From positions 22,026-86,025 of the forward strand of contig JANNOG010000032.1 of assembly GCA_031398915.1 (NCBI GenBank): DNA of 64,000 nucleotides, in the 5' to 3' direction. Positions 47,223-56,720 of the stretch are shown here, piece after piece (the stretch's first letter is position 1; every line of letters starts with the position of its first letter). This stretch comes from JANNOG01 sp031398915. GTDB taxonomy: Bacteria; Actinomycetota; Actinomycetes; Actinomycetales; JBBAYJ01. The translations under genes and the position numbers were made by a program. The notes below the pieces were generated by a model that saw only the letters and a program-made list of their open reading frames with translations, had not been told where the DNA came from and did no database searches.

Positions 47223-47478
47223 GCCCGCTCCTCGGTCGCCCGTGATCGCCGTTGACTAGGTGCCACAGCCTACAGATCCAGCGGTGTTCTCAGCTCCATC
47301 CAGCCCGTGCGGGGGTCGACCGGGTCGATCGCCAAGATCTTCAGCTGTAATCAGAACGTGACGAACAGACCGGTCTCGGCGTCTTCCCTGCGTGCTAGCT
47401 TGACTCGACCTGGGCCTCGCGCACACCATTCTTGCGGCCTCGGGAAATGTCGAATTCACACGATGAAGGGACCTCTTG

Positions 47479-49176
47479 ATGAGGCGAACAACGACTTCAT
47501 GGGTGGCGGCCAGTGTTTTAGGCGCCCTCATTCTTGCGGGTTGTGCCAGCGGGGACAGTGACGGCGAGTCGAGCGACGGCGCCAGCGACGCCGGCGGCAG
47601 CGAGGCGAGCTCTGACGAAAGTGCTCCCGCCGCCGGCGGCGAGTTCATCGACGGCGCCCAGATGGTGGCGGTTCCGCCGCACATCGACCCCCTCCTCACC
47701 AGCGAACTCGATGGCGCCCAGGTTGCCACCGCGCTGTACGACGGCCTCACCGAATTCGCGAACGAGGACACCGGCCCGGTCCTCAAGCCCCTCGTCGCCG
47801 AGTCGTGGGAGGTCAACGAGGACGCCACCGAGGTGGTCTTCACCATCAAGGAGGGCCTGACCTTCGCGGACGGTTCGCCACTGCTGCCGTCGAACTTCAA
47901 GAAGTCGTGGGACATCGCGGCCGACCCCGAGCTGGCCGCCGACTACTCCTACCTCTACGGCCTGGTCGACGGGTACACGGAGTACGCCGAGGGCACCGCG
48001 ACCGAACTGACCGGTGTCGTGGCCGACGACGAGGCGATGACGCTGACCGTCACGCTGGACCAGCCCTACGCGGACTTCCCGTCCGTCGCCTCGCACATCA
48101 TCTTCTCGCCGATGCCCGACGCCCGCTTCGAACTGGAAGACCAGTCGCAGTGGGAGAAGGGCCCGATGATCGGCAACGGCCCCTTCACCATGGAGACCGC
48201 CCAGACCGACCAAGAGATCATCATCGTCCGCAACGACGAGTGGGCGGGTGACGTCTACGGCAACACGTCGTCGACGCTGGACCAGGTCACCTTCAAGATC
48301 TTCTCCGACGTGGACTCGGCTTACGCGGCCTTCGAGGCCGGCGAGACGCAGAGCTCGACCATCCCCGGTGGCGTGTACGCCACGGCGACGTCGACCTACG
48401 GCAACACCTCCGAGACCAAGTTGCTGGCCAGTTACCACTGGGTCTACGGCATGCGTGACGAGGACCCGCTCGGTGGTGAGGCCAACGCCAAGCTGCGCCA
48501 GGCCATCTCGTTGGCCATCGACCGCGACGGCATCAACGATGCGGTCTACGACGGCAGCCGTGCGATCTCCACCAGCATCACCCCGCCCGGCATCCCGGGC
48601 TTCGAAGAGGCACTCTGCGAGTTCTGTGTCACCGACATGGACGCCGCCAAGGCACTGCTCGCCGAGTTCCAGGCCGAGGGCGGCACCGTCCCCGAGGGCA
48701 TCAAGTTGACCTTCAACGCCGGTGCCGGTCACGAGGACGTCGCCGCGATCTACCAGGCCAACCTCGAAGAGCTGGGTGTCACGGTGACCCAGGATCCGCT
48801 GTCCTCGGAGACCTACTTCGACACCCTGCGTGACGGCAGCTGCCCCGGGATCTGCCGCGCCGGCTGGTTCTGGGACTACCCGATCTACGACAACGGCATG
48901 TACGACCTGTTCCACGTCGACTCGATCGGTGGCAACAACCTGGGTTTCTACGACTCGGAGGAGTTCAACACCGCCGTGGACACCGCGCGGGCCACGGTGG
49001 ACGACGAAGAGCGGCAGAGCCTGTTCCGCGAGGCGGAGAACATCTTGCTGAACGTCGACACGGCGGTCATCCCGACCAACTGGTACTCGGGTGACCAGGT
49101 CTACGCCGACAACGTCGAGGGCTACGAGCAGGAAGCCCTGGGCTGGATCCGGTACGAGACCCTCGTGGTTAACTGA
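47479..49176 (+). CDS. Dipeptide/oligopeptide ABC transporter substrate-binding lipoprotein (SBP family 5)
   Basis: A 565-residue receptor for peptides or related compounds. The lipobox ends LAGC (Cys22). An acidic Ser/Asp/Gly linker follows, then the SBP_bac_5 fold: LVAESWEVNEDATEVVFTIK, LTFADGSPLLPSNFKKSWD, GNGPFTME and LRQAISLAIDRDGIN. I chose the ATG at 47479 with GAAGGG 8 bases upstream, rather than the TTG one codon earlier. It heads the operon. TTGACT at 47400-47405 is a possible -35 element in the 256-base gap upstream, which has no gene. 121 bases separate it from the permease. Confidence 0.94.
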   Translation: MRRTTTSWVAASVLGALILAGCASGDSDGESSDGASDAGGSEASSDESAPAAGGEFIDGAQMVAVPPHIDPLLTSELDGAQVATALYDGLTEFANEDTGPVLKPLVAESWEVNEDATEVVFTIKEGLTFADGSPLLPSNFKKSWDIAADPELAADYSYLYGLVDGYTEYAEGTATELTGVVADDEAMTLTVTLDQPYADFPSVASHIIFSPMPDARFELEDQSQWEKGPMIGNGPFTMETAQTDQEIIIVRNDEWAGDVYGNTSSTLDQVTFKIFSDVDSAYAAFEAGETQSSTIPGGVYATATSTYGNTSETKLLASYHWVYGMRDEDPLGGEANAKLRQAISLAIDRDGINDAVYDGSRAISTSITPPGIPGFEEALCEFCVTDMDAAKALLAEFQAEGGTVPEGIKLTFNAGAGHEDVAAIYQANLEELGVTVTQDPLSSETYFDTLRDGSCPGICRAGWFWDYPIYDNGMYDLFHVDSIGGNNLGFYDSEEFNTAVDTARATVDDEERQSLFREAENILLNVDTAVIPTNWYSGDQVYADNVEGYEQEALGWIRYETLVVN

Positions 49177-49297
49177 CCGCCCGACATCAACGACAGAAGT
49201 ACCTGAACCACTTCACAGCACCCGTTGACTGCTGCGGGGCTGGTGACCGGGTCCACCGGTCACCTCGCCCCGCTCCTCATTCCCCAGGAGAGTGGTC

Positions 49298-50302
49298 ATG
49301 ACCACGTACATCGTGCGTCGGGTCCTACAGCTGTTGCTGGTCGTGTGGGGCGCCCTGACGATCATCTTCTTCCTGTTCTTCACGCTGCCCGGCGATCCGA
49401 CGGAGCTGTTGCTGGGAAGTGAGAAGGCCAATCCGGTCGCGCGTGAGCTCGTCGCCGAGCGCTACGGTTTGAACGACCCGATCCTCGTCCAGTACGGGAA
49501 CTACCTCCTGCGTGTCGTCACCGGGGATCTCGGGGAATCGTTCAAGGACCGGACCAGTGTCAACGAGGTCCTGGAACGAACACTGCTGGCCAGCCTTCGC
49601 CTGGGTTTCTGGGCCCTGGTCTTCGAGATCACACTGGGCATAGCCACGGGCATCTACTCAGCTGTTCGAAAGTATTCATTCGGGGACTCCCTCGTCACTG
49701 TCTCGACGGCTGCCGTCAGCGCGATCCCCGTCTATGTCCTGGGCCTGCTGTTCCAACGAACCTTCGGCGTCCTGCCCAATCAAAACGGATTCCCATCGTG
49801 GTTGCAGCTTCCCACCAACGGAATAGGCCCGGACACGTGGTTCCTGTTGGTGATTCCGACGGGGGACCAGTGGAAGTACCTCATCCTGCCGGCGATCACC
49901 CTGGCGTCGGTGTCGACCGCAGTCGTCGCCCGGATCACCCGGACGACCATGATCGACGTCGAGAAGGCCGACTACATGCGGACAGCCCGCGCGAAGGGGC
50001 TCAGCGAGCGTTCGGTCCTGGTGGGGCACGGCCTTCGTAACGCTCTGATTCCGGTCGTCACCTTGATCGCGATCGACATCGGGACCGTCATCGGCGTGGC
50101 CATCCTCACCGAAACGGTCTTCAATTGGCCGGGGATCGGCAGTCGGATCGCGCGCGCCATCCCGCAGCGGGACTTCTCGATCATCCTGGGGCTGTCCATC
50201 GCGGTGACTCTGCTGTACGCGCTCGCCAACCTGCTGGCAGACCTGCTGTACGCCTATCTCGATCCCCGGGTACGCCTGGGTGCGAAAGGGGTCGATCGAT
50301 GA
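49298..50302 (+). CDS. Peptide ABC transporter permease (DppB/OppB type)
   Basis: A 334-residue permease with about six membrane segments. It has the N-terminal YIVRRVLQLLLVVWGALTII of DppB proteins and the long first loop GDPTELLLG. The EAA loop is DYMRTARAKGLSERSVLVGHG. AGGAG lies 7 bases before the ATG at 49298; the GTG two codons earlier is less likely. The stop overlaps the next start (ATGA). Confidence 0.94.
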   Translation: MTTYIVRRVLQLLLVVWGALTIIFFLFFTLPGDPTELLLGSEKANPVARELVAERYGLNDPILVQYGNYLLRVVTGDLGESFKDRTSVNEVLERTLLASLRLGFWALVFEITLGIATGIYSAVRKYSFGDSLVTVSTAAVSAIPVYVLGLLFQRTFGVLPNQNGFPSWLQLPTNGIGPDTWFLLVIPTGDQWKYLILPAITLASVSTAVVARITRTTMIDVEKADYMRTARAKGLSERSVLVGHGLRNALIPVVTLIAIDIGTVIGVAILTETVFNWPGIGSRIARAIPQRDFSIILGLSIAVTLLYALANLLADLLYAYLDPRVRLGAKGVDR

Positions 50303-51198
50303 GCCTGCCTCTCCTACCTGCGACATCGGATGCCGCGCTGACCCTGCCCGACGTTCCGGGCTTCTGGTCGGACGCGTGGCGCCAGTACCGCCGTAATCGG
50401 TTGGCCGTCACCGGCCTGGTGTTCATCGTGTTGTTGATCATTCTGGCGATCTTCGCCCCGGTCATCACGATCTACGACTACGAGGCGATCAACACCGACG
50501 ACCGGAACCTGTCGCCGCTCAGCGGGGACCACTGGTTCGGTACGGACAACGTGGGACACGACGTCTTCTCCCAGATCGTCTACGGCATTCGCGTGTCGCT
50601 GCTGGTGGGATTCATGGTCGCCTTGTTCTCGACGATTCTGGGGACACTCCTCGGCGCCGTGTCGGGGTACTTCGGCGGCACGCTCGACTCGGTACTGATG
50701 CGACTCGTCGACATGTTCCTCGCCATCCCCTACATCATCCTGACGGTGGCGTTCATCGGAGTTCTCGGCCGCGGCCTCAACGCCGTCATCATCGCGCTGA
50801 TCCTGACAGGGTGGTTCGTCACAGCCCGCGTCGTGCGAGCGATCTTCCTGCAACTGAAGGAACAGGAGTTCGTCCAGGCCGCTCGCGCGCTCGGATACAG
50901 CCGCAGTCGCATCATGTTCCGACACATCCTGCCCAACGCGCTGCAGCCCATCATCGTGTACGCGACGCTCAGTGTCGCCGGCGCCATTCTTGCCGAGGCC
51001 GCGCTCAGCTTCTTGGCCATCGGAGTACTGCCCCCCACCCCGTCGTGGGGGTTGCTGGTGGCCGAGAACAAGGGCCTGCTCGCTACCCTTCCCCACCTGG
51101 TGTTCTTCCCAGGTGGAGCCATCTTCCTCACGGTCCTCGCGTTCGTCTTCGTCGGAGACGGTCTGCGCGACGCCCTCGACCCCCGACTGCGAGGCTGA
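50299..51198 (+). CDS. Peptide ABC transporter permease (DppC/OppC type)
   Basis: A 299-residue permease. It has the N-terminal WRQYRRNRLAVTGLVFIVLL of DppC/OppC proteins, then HWFGTDNVGHDVFSQIVYGI and the EAA loop EFVQAARALGYSRSRIMFRHI. The ATG at 50299 overlaps the preceding stop by 4 bases; a longer in-frame extension upstream is not credible. The next gene begins 2 bases after its stop. Confidence 0.95.
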   Translation: MSLPLLPATSDAALTLPDVPGFWSDAWRQYRRNRLAVTGLVFIVLLIILAIFAPVITIYDYEAINTDDRNLSPLSGDHWFGTDNVGHDVFSQIVYGIRVSLLVGFMVALFSTILGTLLGAVSGYFGGTLDSVLMRLVDMFLAIPYIILTVAFIGVLGRGLNAVIIALILTGWFVTARVVRAIFLQLKEQEFVQAARALGYSRSRIMFRHILPNALQPIIVYATLSVAGAILAEAALSFLAIGVLPPTPSWGLLVAENKGLLATLPHLVFFPGGAIFLTVLAFVFVGDGLRDALDPRLRG

Positions 51199-51200
51199 CG

Positions 51201-52217
51201 ATGACCGCTACCGCCAATGGGGGTGGAGACCCGCTGCTGTCCGTCCAGGACCTCACGGTCGCCTTCAACACCTCCAGTGGGACCGTGAAAGCCGTCAACG
51301 GGATCAGCTTCGACGTTCGCCGTGGTGATGTGTTGGCCATCGTCGGCGAGTCCGGGTCGGGGAAGAGTGTCTCGTCACTGGCCCTGATGGGGCTGCTGCC
51401 GAGTTCTGCCACCATCGGCGGTCAGGCGCTGTGGAAGGGTCGAGACCTGCTGAGTCTGCGGGATCGTGACATGCGAAGCCTACGTGGGCGGGAGATCGCG
51501 ATGATCTTCCAGGACCCGTTGTCGGCGTTGAACCCGGTGCACCGGGTCGGGCGCCAGGTGGGCGAGGTGCTGCGGATTCACGAGGGGTTGTCCGGCAGGG
51601 CGGCGCGACGTCGAGCCGTCGAATTGCTGGACCTGGTGGGCATCCCGCAGCCGGAACGCCGAGTGAATAACTATCCCCACGAATTCTCGGGCGGTATGCG
51701 CCAGCGCGTCATGATCGCCATGGCCATCGCCTGCAAGCCGGATCTCGTCATCGCCGACGAGCCCACCACCGCGTTGGACGTGACAGTGCAGGCCCAGGTC
51801 CTCGAGGTCCTCACGTCGATCAAGGACGAGATCGACTCGGCGATCATCCTCATCACCCACGACCTGGGCGTAGTGGCGGGCATGGCCGACTCGGTACTGG
51901 TGATGTACGCCGGGCGCCAGGTCGAGCGGGGCACCACCGATCAGGTCTTCTACGAGACCGCCCACCCCTATACCGAGGGTCTGCTCGCGTCGCTGCCCCG
52001 GATGGATTCTGACGGCGCAGTCGAATTGGTCCCCATTCCTGGGTCGCCCCCCTCGTTGCAGCGGATTCCCACCGGGTGCGCGTTCAACCCCCGATGCCGA
52101 TATGTCCAGGACGAATGCCGATCCGATATTCCCGAATTGCGGTGGATCAGTTCGGCCCACCATCAGGCGGCCTGCCACTTCGCCGACGAGTTGAGCCTCG
52201 CAGGAGCGCGCGCGTGA
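51201..52217 (+). CDS. Peptide ABC transporter ATP-binding protein (DppD/OppD type)
   Basis: A 338-residue ATPase. It has Walker A GESGSGKSV, FQDPLSALNPVHRVG, signature FSGGMRQRV and Walker B LVIADEPTTALD. The C-terminal OppD/F domain has GCAFNPRCRYVQDEC, whose cysteines are typical of this group. GAGG lies 6 bases before the ATG at 51201. The stop overlaps the next GTG by 4 bases. Confidence 0.95.
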   Translation: MTATANGGGDPLLSVQDLTVAFNTSSGTVKAVNGISFDVRRGDVLAIVGESGSGKSVSSLALMGLLPSSATIGGQALWKGRDLLSLRDRDMRSLRGREIAMIFQDPLSALNPVHRVGRQVGEVLRIHEGLSGRAARRRAVELLDLVGIPQPERRVNNYPHEFSGGMRQRVMIAMAIACKPDLVIADEPTTALDVTVQAQVLEVLTSIKDEIDSAIILITHDLGVVAGMADSVLVMYAGRQVERGTTDQVFYETAHPYTEGLLASLPRMDSDGAVELVPIPGSPPSLQRIPTGCAFNPRCRYVQDECRSDIPELRWISSAHHQAACHFADELSLAGARA

Positions 52218-53206
52218 ACGAATCATCCGTCCTGACGGCCACCGACGTCGTCAAGGAGTTCCCGATCCGCGGTGGCGTCTTCGGCGGGACGATCGCCAAG
52301 GTCCAGGCGGTCTCGGGCGTCAACCTGACGCTGCAGCCCCGCGAGACGCTGGGCCTGGTGGGGGAGTCGGGTTGTGGCAAGTCGACGTTGGGTCGGCTGC
52401 TGATCAACCTCATCCGACCGACGAGCGGATCGGTGGCGTTCGAAGGGTCCGACATCTCCAGGTTGTCCGAACGCGAGATGCGCGCGATGCGTCAGCGACT
52501 CCAGATGGTGTTCCAAGATCCGTACGCGTCGCTGCAACCCCGGATGACCATCGGACAGACACTGTCCGAGCCGTTGCTGGTCCATCACGGCATTCGGGGT
52601 GCGGCGGCGCAGACTCGAGTACACGAACTGCTGGAACTGGTCGGTCTGGCCCCCGAATTCGCTGCTCGCTTCCCTCACCAGTTCTCCGGTGGTCAGCGCC
52701 AGCGAGTGGGGATTGCCCGGGCCATGGCACTCAATCCGACCGTGGTCGTCCTCGACGAACCGGTGTCCGCGCTGGACGTCTCCATCCAGGCGGGTGTCGT
52801 CAACCTGCTCCGGCGGTTGCAACGCGAACTCGGCCTGGCCTACGTCTTCATCGCCCACGACCTTTCCGTCGTCCGGCACATCTCGGACCGGGTCGCCGTG
52901 ATGTACCTGGGCAAGATCGTCGAGACGGGCACTCGAGAGGACCTGTACGAACGCCCGGCGCACCCGTACACCCAAGCCCTGCTGTCAGCGGTGCCACTGC
53001 CCGACCCGCGCAAGGAACGGCAGCGCAAGCGGGTCGTGCTGCAGGGTGACGTGCCCAGTCCGATAGACCCGCCGTCGGGTTGCCGCTTCCGTACCCGGTG
53101 CTGGAAGGCCCAGGACGTCTGCGCGACAACCGAGCCGCCGCTGACCGACCCGGGTGTCGGGCACCAGGTCGCCTGCCACTTCGCCGAGGTCGTCAGCGTC
53201 GTCTGA
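52214..53206 (+). CDS. Peptide ABC transporter ATP-binding protein (DppF/OppF type)
   Basis: A 330-residue ATPase. It has Walker A GESGCGKST, FQDPYASLQPRMTIG, signature FSGGQRQRV and Walker B VVVLDEPVSALD. The C-terminal cysteine motif is GCRFRTRCWKAQDVC. GTG at 52214 has AGGAG 7 bases upstream and overlaps the preceding stop. It is the last of five genes forming a complete importer. The next gene converges with only 7 bases between stops. Confidence 0.95.
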   Translation: MNESSVLTATDVVKEFPIRGGVFGGTIAKVQAVSGVNLTLQPRETLGLVGESGCGKSTLGRLLINLIRPTSGSVAFEGSDISRLSEREMRAMRQRLQMVFQDPYASLQPRMTIGQTLSEPLLVHHGIRGAAAQTRVHELLELVGLAPEFAARFPHQFSGGQRQRVGIARAMALNPTVVVLDEPVSALDVSIQAGVVNLLRRLQRELGLAYVFIAHDLSVVRHISDRVAVMYLGKIVETGTREDLYERPAHPYTQALLSAVPLPDPRKERQRKRVVLQGDVPSPIDPPSGCRFRTRCWKAQDVCATTEPPLTDPGVGHQVACHFAEVVSVV

Positions 53207-53213
53207 CGTGTCC

Positions 53214-53891
53214 TCACGATTCGTTGTCCCGTTCGGCGGCGGTGGAGATGCACACCTCGTTGCCGTCGGGATCGGCGTACACCCACCACGACGGAGCGAA
53301 CTCGGCGGTGACCAGTCGGCCGCCTGCCGCCTCGACGGCCTGACGCCGTTGATCCGCATCGGCCACGCCCACGGTGACGTCGACGTGCAGCCGATTTCGG
53401 CCCGGCGCGGGTGAGTCGGTCTGCTGGAACCACACGCGCGGACCCAACCCTCCCGGGTCGACCAGAGCGTCGGCGAACCCGTCTTCGGTGACCGGCTGGA
53501 AGTCCAGGGCCGCCTGCCAGAAGGGCAGGATCCGCTCGACGTCGGTGGTATCGATACCGATCTCGACGACGACCGGGCGGGCCGCCAGTGGCGTGGCCCC
53601 CGCCCCCGCGGCCAACTCGGTGATGCGATGGGCCAACTCGATGTCCAGCTGCGTGATGCCCGGGGCGTCGTGGGTCGACAGTTGCCATCTGAGGCGCCGC
53701 CATCTCACGTCGGCGTCCGGATGGTGGTCCATCTCCTCGGCGACCTCGAAGACCTGAGCGATCAGTCGGATCGCGGTCGGAACGTCGGGCGCGTCGTGGC
53801 GGGCGTGCAACGCCTCGCCCGTGGTCACCCAGTGCGGCAGGTCCTGTAGTTGGGCGGTGATGTCGTCATGCGTCAAACGCCGAGAGGTCAC
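53214..53891 (-). CDS. Fusion of pterin-4a-carbinolamine dehydratase and a VOC (glyoxalase-like) domain
   Basis: A 225-residue protein. Residues about 5-97 match pterin carbinolamine dehydratase, with the active-site motif DHHPD (55-59) and STHDAPGIT (72-80). Residues about 107-225 match the VOC superfamily (VEIGIDTTDVERILPFWQAALDF, RNRLHVDVTV, WWVYADPDGNEVCIST). The first domain recycles pterin cofactors; the second is a metal-site fold of unknown activity. GTG at 53891 is chosen, with AGGAG 11 bases upstream. It is divergent from the NUDIX gene, 21 bases apart. Confidence 0.82.
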   Translation of the reverse strand: MTSRRLTHDDITAQLQDLPHWVTTGEALHARHDAPDVPTAIRLIAQVFEVAEEMDHHPDADVRWRRLRWQLSTHDAPGITQLDIELAHRITELAAGAGATPLAARPVVVEIGIDTTDVERILPFWQAALDFQPVTEDGFADALVDPGGLGPRVWFQQTDSPAPGRNRLHVDVTVGVADADQRRQAVEAAGGRLVTAEFAPSWWVYADPDGNEVCISTAAERDNES

Positions 53892-53912
53892 CCGACCACC
53901 ATCTCCTGTGTG

Positions 53913-54404
53913 ATGCCGGGCTACAAGCCGACAGGCGTCGAATGGCAACCTGTGGCGGTGCCCGAGACCCTCATCGTCGCTGCCGCCATCGTCGACTCGC
54001 TGGCGCAGCCGCGCCGACTCGTCACCGCTCGCCGCATCGCACCGCCACGGTGGGCCGGGTGGTGGGAGTTCCCCGGCGGCAAAGTGGATCCCGGCGAAAC
54101 CCCGATCGCCGCCTTGCATCGTGAGATAGACGAGGAGGTCGGCGTCACTGTTCGCCTCGGTGCGGAGTTGCCAGGGTCGGTACATCGCGAGGGTATCCGG
54201 GTATGGCCGATCGACGACGGTCTCGTGATGCGGGTATGGCTGGCGGAGGTCACCTCGGGCACGCCCCTCGTCCGGGACGAGCACGACGACCTGCGGTGGC
54301 TCGCGGCGGGCGAGCTCGATTCGGTCCGATGGCTGCCCGGAAACGTCGCGATCCTCGGCGCGGTCCGCGCCTTCCTGACCGACGCCGCGAGCCTGTCAGC
54401 CTGA
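53913..54404 (+). CDS. NUDIX hydrolase, MutT-like (8-oxo-dGTP diphosphatase type)
   Basis: A 163-residue pyrophosphohydrolase. The Nudix box spans residues 55-77 (GGKVDPGETPIAALHREI then DEEVG), preceded by WEFPGGK as in MutT proteins. Such enzymes clean oxidised nucleotides from the pool, though the exact substrate is not fixed by sequence. The ATG at 53913 lacks a ribosome site; an upstream ATG at 53850 would run antisense through the neighbouring start. The end overlaps the aldo/keto reductase by 9 bases. Confidence 0.88.
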   Translation: MPGYKPTGVEWQPVAVPETLIVAAAIVDSLAQPRRLVTARRIAPPRWAGWWEFPGGKVDPGETPIAALHREIDEEVGVTVRLGAELPGSVHREGIRVWPIDDGLVMRVWLAEVTSGTPLVRDEHDDLRWLAAGELDSVRWLPGNVAILGAVRAFLTDAASLSA

Positions 54405-55433
54405 GCGGCTGGTCCGCCACAGGTCGATACCGGAATCGGCAGCCAATGTGTCGATCTCGGCGAGCTCGTCCGGGGTGAAGTCGAGGCGCTGGATCGCGGC
54501 AACGCTGTCGTCGAGCTGGGCGACGCTGCTGGCGCCGATCAACACCGAGGTGACCCGTGGGTCCCGAAGTGCCCACGAGAGCGCGAGCTGGGCCAGCGAC
54601 TGGCCACGTCCGGTCGCGATCTGGTTGAGGCCGCGGATCCGGTGCAGGGTCTCGTCGTTGAGCATGTCGGGGTTCAGCGAGGACGGTCGGGCGGCGCGCG
54701 AGCCGTCAGGGATGCCGTCGAGATACTTGTCCGTCAGCATTCCCTGGGCGAGGGGAGAGAACGCGATACAGCCGATCCCCTCGTGGCCGAGGGTGTCCAG
54801 CAAGTCGTCCTCGATCCACCGATTGAGCATCGAGTAGGACGGCTGGTGGATGAGCAGCGGGACGCCCATGTCGCGCAACAACAGGGCGGCGTCCGCGGTT
54901 CGCTCGGCGGAGTAGGACGAGATGCCCGCGTACAGGGCGCGCCCGGAATGGACGGCGGTCGCCAGTGCACCCATGGTCTCTTCGAGGGGTGTGGTGGGGT
55001 CGAATCGGTGGCTGTAGAAGATGTCGACGTAGTCGACCCCCATCCGATCCAGGCTTTGATCGAGACTGGACAGGAGGTACTTGCGCCCGCCGCCGCCCTG
55101 CCCGTACGGGCCGGGCCACATGTCGTAGCCGGCCTTCGTCGAGAGGACCAGCTCGTCTCGATAGGGGGCGAAGTCCTCGGCGTAGATGCGACCGAAATTG
55201 AGCTCGGCGCTGCCGTACGGCGGACCGTAGTTGTTGGCCAGGTCGAAGTGGGTGACGCCCAGATCGAAGGCCCGCCGCAGGATCGCCCGCTGGACGTCGA
55301 GACGGTTCACGTCACCGAAGTTGTGCCATAGGCCCAGGCTGACGGCGGGCAGGTCCAGCCCACTCCGTCCGGTCCGGCGGTAGGTCATCGACTCGTAACG
55401 GTCCTCGGCGGCAGTCCACGGCATGGGGATCAT
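54396..55433 (-). CDS. Aldo/keto reductase, YghZ/L-glyceraldehyde-3-phosphate reductase type
   Basis: A 345-residue NADPH-dependent reductase. The catalytic tetrad is D64 and Y69 (THFDLANNYG), K100 (STKAGYD) and H142 (YSHRFDP). GSAELNFGRI and MWPGPYGQGGGGRKYL are typical of the YghZ/potassium-channel-beta subgroup. The usual role is reduction of reactive aldehydes such as methylglyoxal. The start could also be the ATG at 55424. Confidence 0.92.
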   Translation of the reverse strand: MIPMPWTAAEDRYESMTYRRTGRSGLDLPAVSLGLWHNFGDVNRLDVQRAILRRAFDLGVTHFDLANNYGPPYGSAELNFGRIYAEDFAPYRDELVLSTKAGYDMWPGPYGQGGGGRKYLLSSLDQSLDRMGVDYVDIFYSHRFDPTTPLEETMGALATAVHSGRALYAGISSYSAERTADAALLLRDMGVPLLIHQPSYSMLNRWIEDDLLDTLGHEGIGCIAFSPLAQGMLTDKYLDGIPDGSRAARPSSLNPDMLNDETLHRIRGLNQIATGRGQSLAQLALSWALRDPRVTSVLIGASSVAQLDDSVAAIQRLDFTPDELAEIDTLAADSGIDLWRTSRSG

Positions 55434-55523
55434 CCTGCCGCCTTCACCCGACCAGCAGTACCGCCACCTCGTCGTCGGCCAAGCCCCGGTCCGAGACCCC
55501 GGGACGTGATCGCGTGCTCAGCG

Positions 55524-55558
55524 GGCGGACGCCCAGAGTGGACCTTCGGGCGTCCGCC
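55524..55558 (-). terminator. Strong hairpin after the Old Yellow Enzyme gene
   Basis: GGCGGACGCCC (55524-55534) and GGGCGTCCGCC (55548-55558) form a perfect 11-bp stem with a 13-base loop. It lies 26 bases after the flavin oxidoreductase stop on the minus strand. It is the clearest terminator-like structure in the window, though no U tract follows. Confidence 0.65.
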
Positions 55559-55583
55559 TCGCTGACTGCGTTAGCGGTGTGTC

Positions 55584-56681
55584 TCAGGCTGCCGGTGTGA
55601 GTGCCGGGTAGTCGGTGTACCCCTTATGGTCGCCACCGTAGAAGGTGGCGGGGTCGGGCTGGTTGAGTTCGGCTCCGGCGCGGACCCGGTCGACGTAGTC
55701 GGGGTTGGCCAGCACGAGCGAACCCACGGTGATGACGTCCGCGAGACCGTTGCTGATGTCGGCGACGCGAGCGCTCAGCTCCGCGCCACCCCGGTTGACC
55801 AGCAGTGTCGTGGGCCACAGGTTGCGGATTTGACGAAGCAGGTCGTCGTCGCCGCCGTGGGCGATGTGCAGGTAGGCGAGGTTCAGCGGGGCGAGCGCGC
55901 TGACCAGTGCCCCGTACAGCTCGCTCACGTCGTCCTCGACCATGTCGTTGAACGAGCTGCCGGGCGACAGCCGTAGCCCGGTACGCTCCGCGCCGATCTC
56001 CTCGACCACTGCGGCGACGACCTCGACGGCGAAGCGGATGCGGTTGGCGATGGACCCGCCGTAGGAGTCGGTGCGCTGGTTGGCGTTGGTCGACAGGAAC
56101 TGCTGGATCAGGTAGCCGTTGGCGCCGTGGATCTCGACGCCGTCAGCGCCGGCCCGGATCGCGGCACTGGCGGCCCGGCGGAAGTCGGCGACCGTCTCGG
56201 CGATCTCGGCCTCGGTGAGGGGACGGGGCTCGGGCATGGGCTTGGGTCCGCCGAGGGTGTACATCACGCCTGCGGGCTGGACCGCTGACGGGGCGAGGGG
56301 CTGGCGGCCCTGCAAGGTGTTGTCCGGGTGCGCGATCCGCCCGGCGTGCATGATCTGGATCACGATGCGTCCACCGGCGGCGTGAACGGCGTCGATGACC
56401 TGACGCCAGCCCTCCACCTGCTCGTCGGTGTAGATGCCAGGGGTGAACATGTATCCCTGACCGTCGTCAGAAGGTTGTGTCCCCTCGGTGATGATCAGTG
56501 CGGTCGAGGCTCGCTGTGCGTAGTACTCGCTGTTCAACGGCGTCGGAACGCCGTCGGCGGTCGCCCGGTTGCGAGTCATGGGTGCCATCGCCAAGCGGTG
56601 CGGTAGGGCGAGGGCCCCGGCGGTTGTGGGCTGCCAGAGCGGAGCGATCTCTGCCGACGAACTGACTGAAGTAGTGGTCAC
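55584..56681 (-). CDS. Old Yellow Enzyme family alkene/NADH:flavin oxidoreductase (NemA-like)
   Basis: A 365-residue FMN enzyme that reduces activated C=C bonds or nitro groups. It has PHRLAMAPMTRNRA near residue 27, HAGRIAHPDN, the catalytic His/Asn pair in EIHGANGYLIQQFLS, and NQRTDSYGGSIANRIRF. The C-terminus YTDYPAL is typical. It lies 39 bases after the sortase gene on the same strand, so read-through from that operon is possible. A strong hairpin follows. Confidence 0.94.
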   Translation of the reverse strand: MTTTSVSSSAEIAPLWQPTTAGALALPHRLAMAPMTRNRATADGVPTPLNSEYYAQRASTALIITEGTQPSDDGQGYMFTPGIYTDEQVEGWRQVIDAVHAAGGRIVIQIMHAGRIAHPDNTLQGRQPLAPSAVQPAGVMYTLGGPKPMPEPRPLTEAEIAETVADFRRAASAAIRAGADGVEIHGANGYLIQQFLSTNANQRTDSYGGSIANRIRFAVEVVAAVVEEIGAERTGLRLSPGSSFNDMVEDDVSELYGALVSALAPLNLAYLHIAHGGDDDLLRQIRNLWPTTLLVNRGGAELSARVADISNGLADVITVGSLVLANPDYVDRVRAGAELNQPDPATFYGGDHKGYTDYPALTPAA

Positions 56682-56720
56682 TCGCCATACAAGAGCTCTC
56701 CGAGACGAGACATTCCCGCG

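Noticed and set aside
47518..48915. 465-codon minus-strand open frame
   Set aside because: It is antisense to the peptide-binding lipoprotein gene, which has clear family motifs and a signal peptide.
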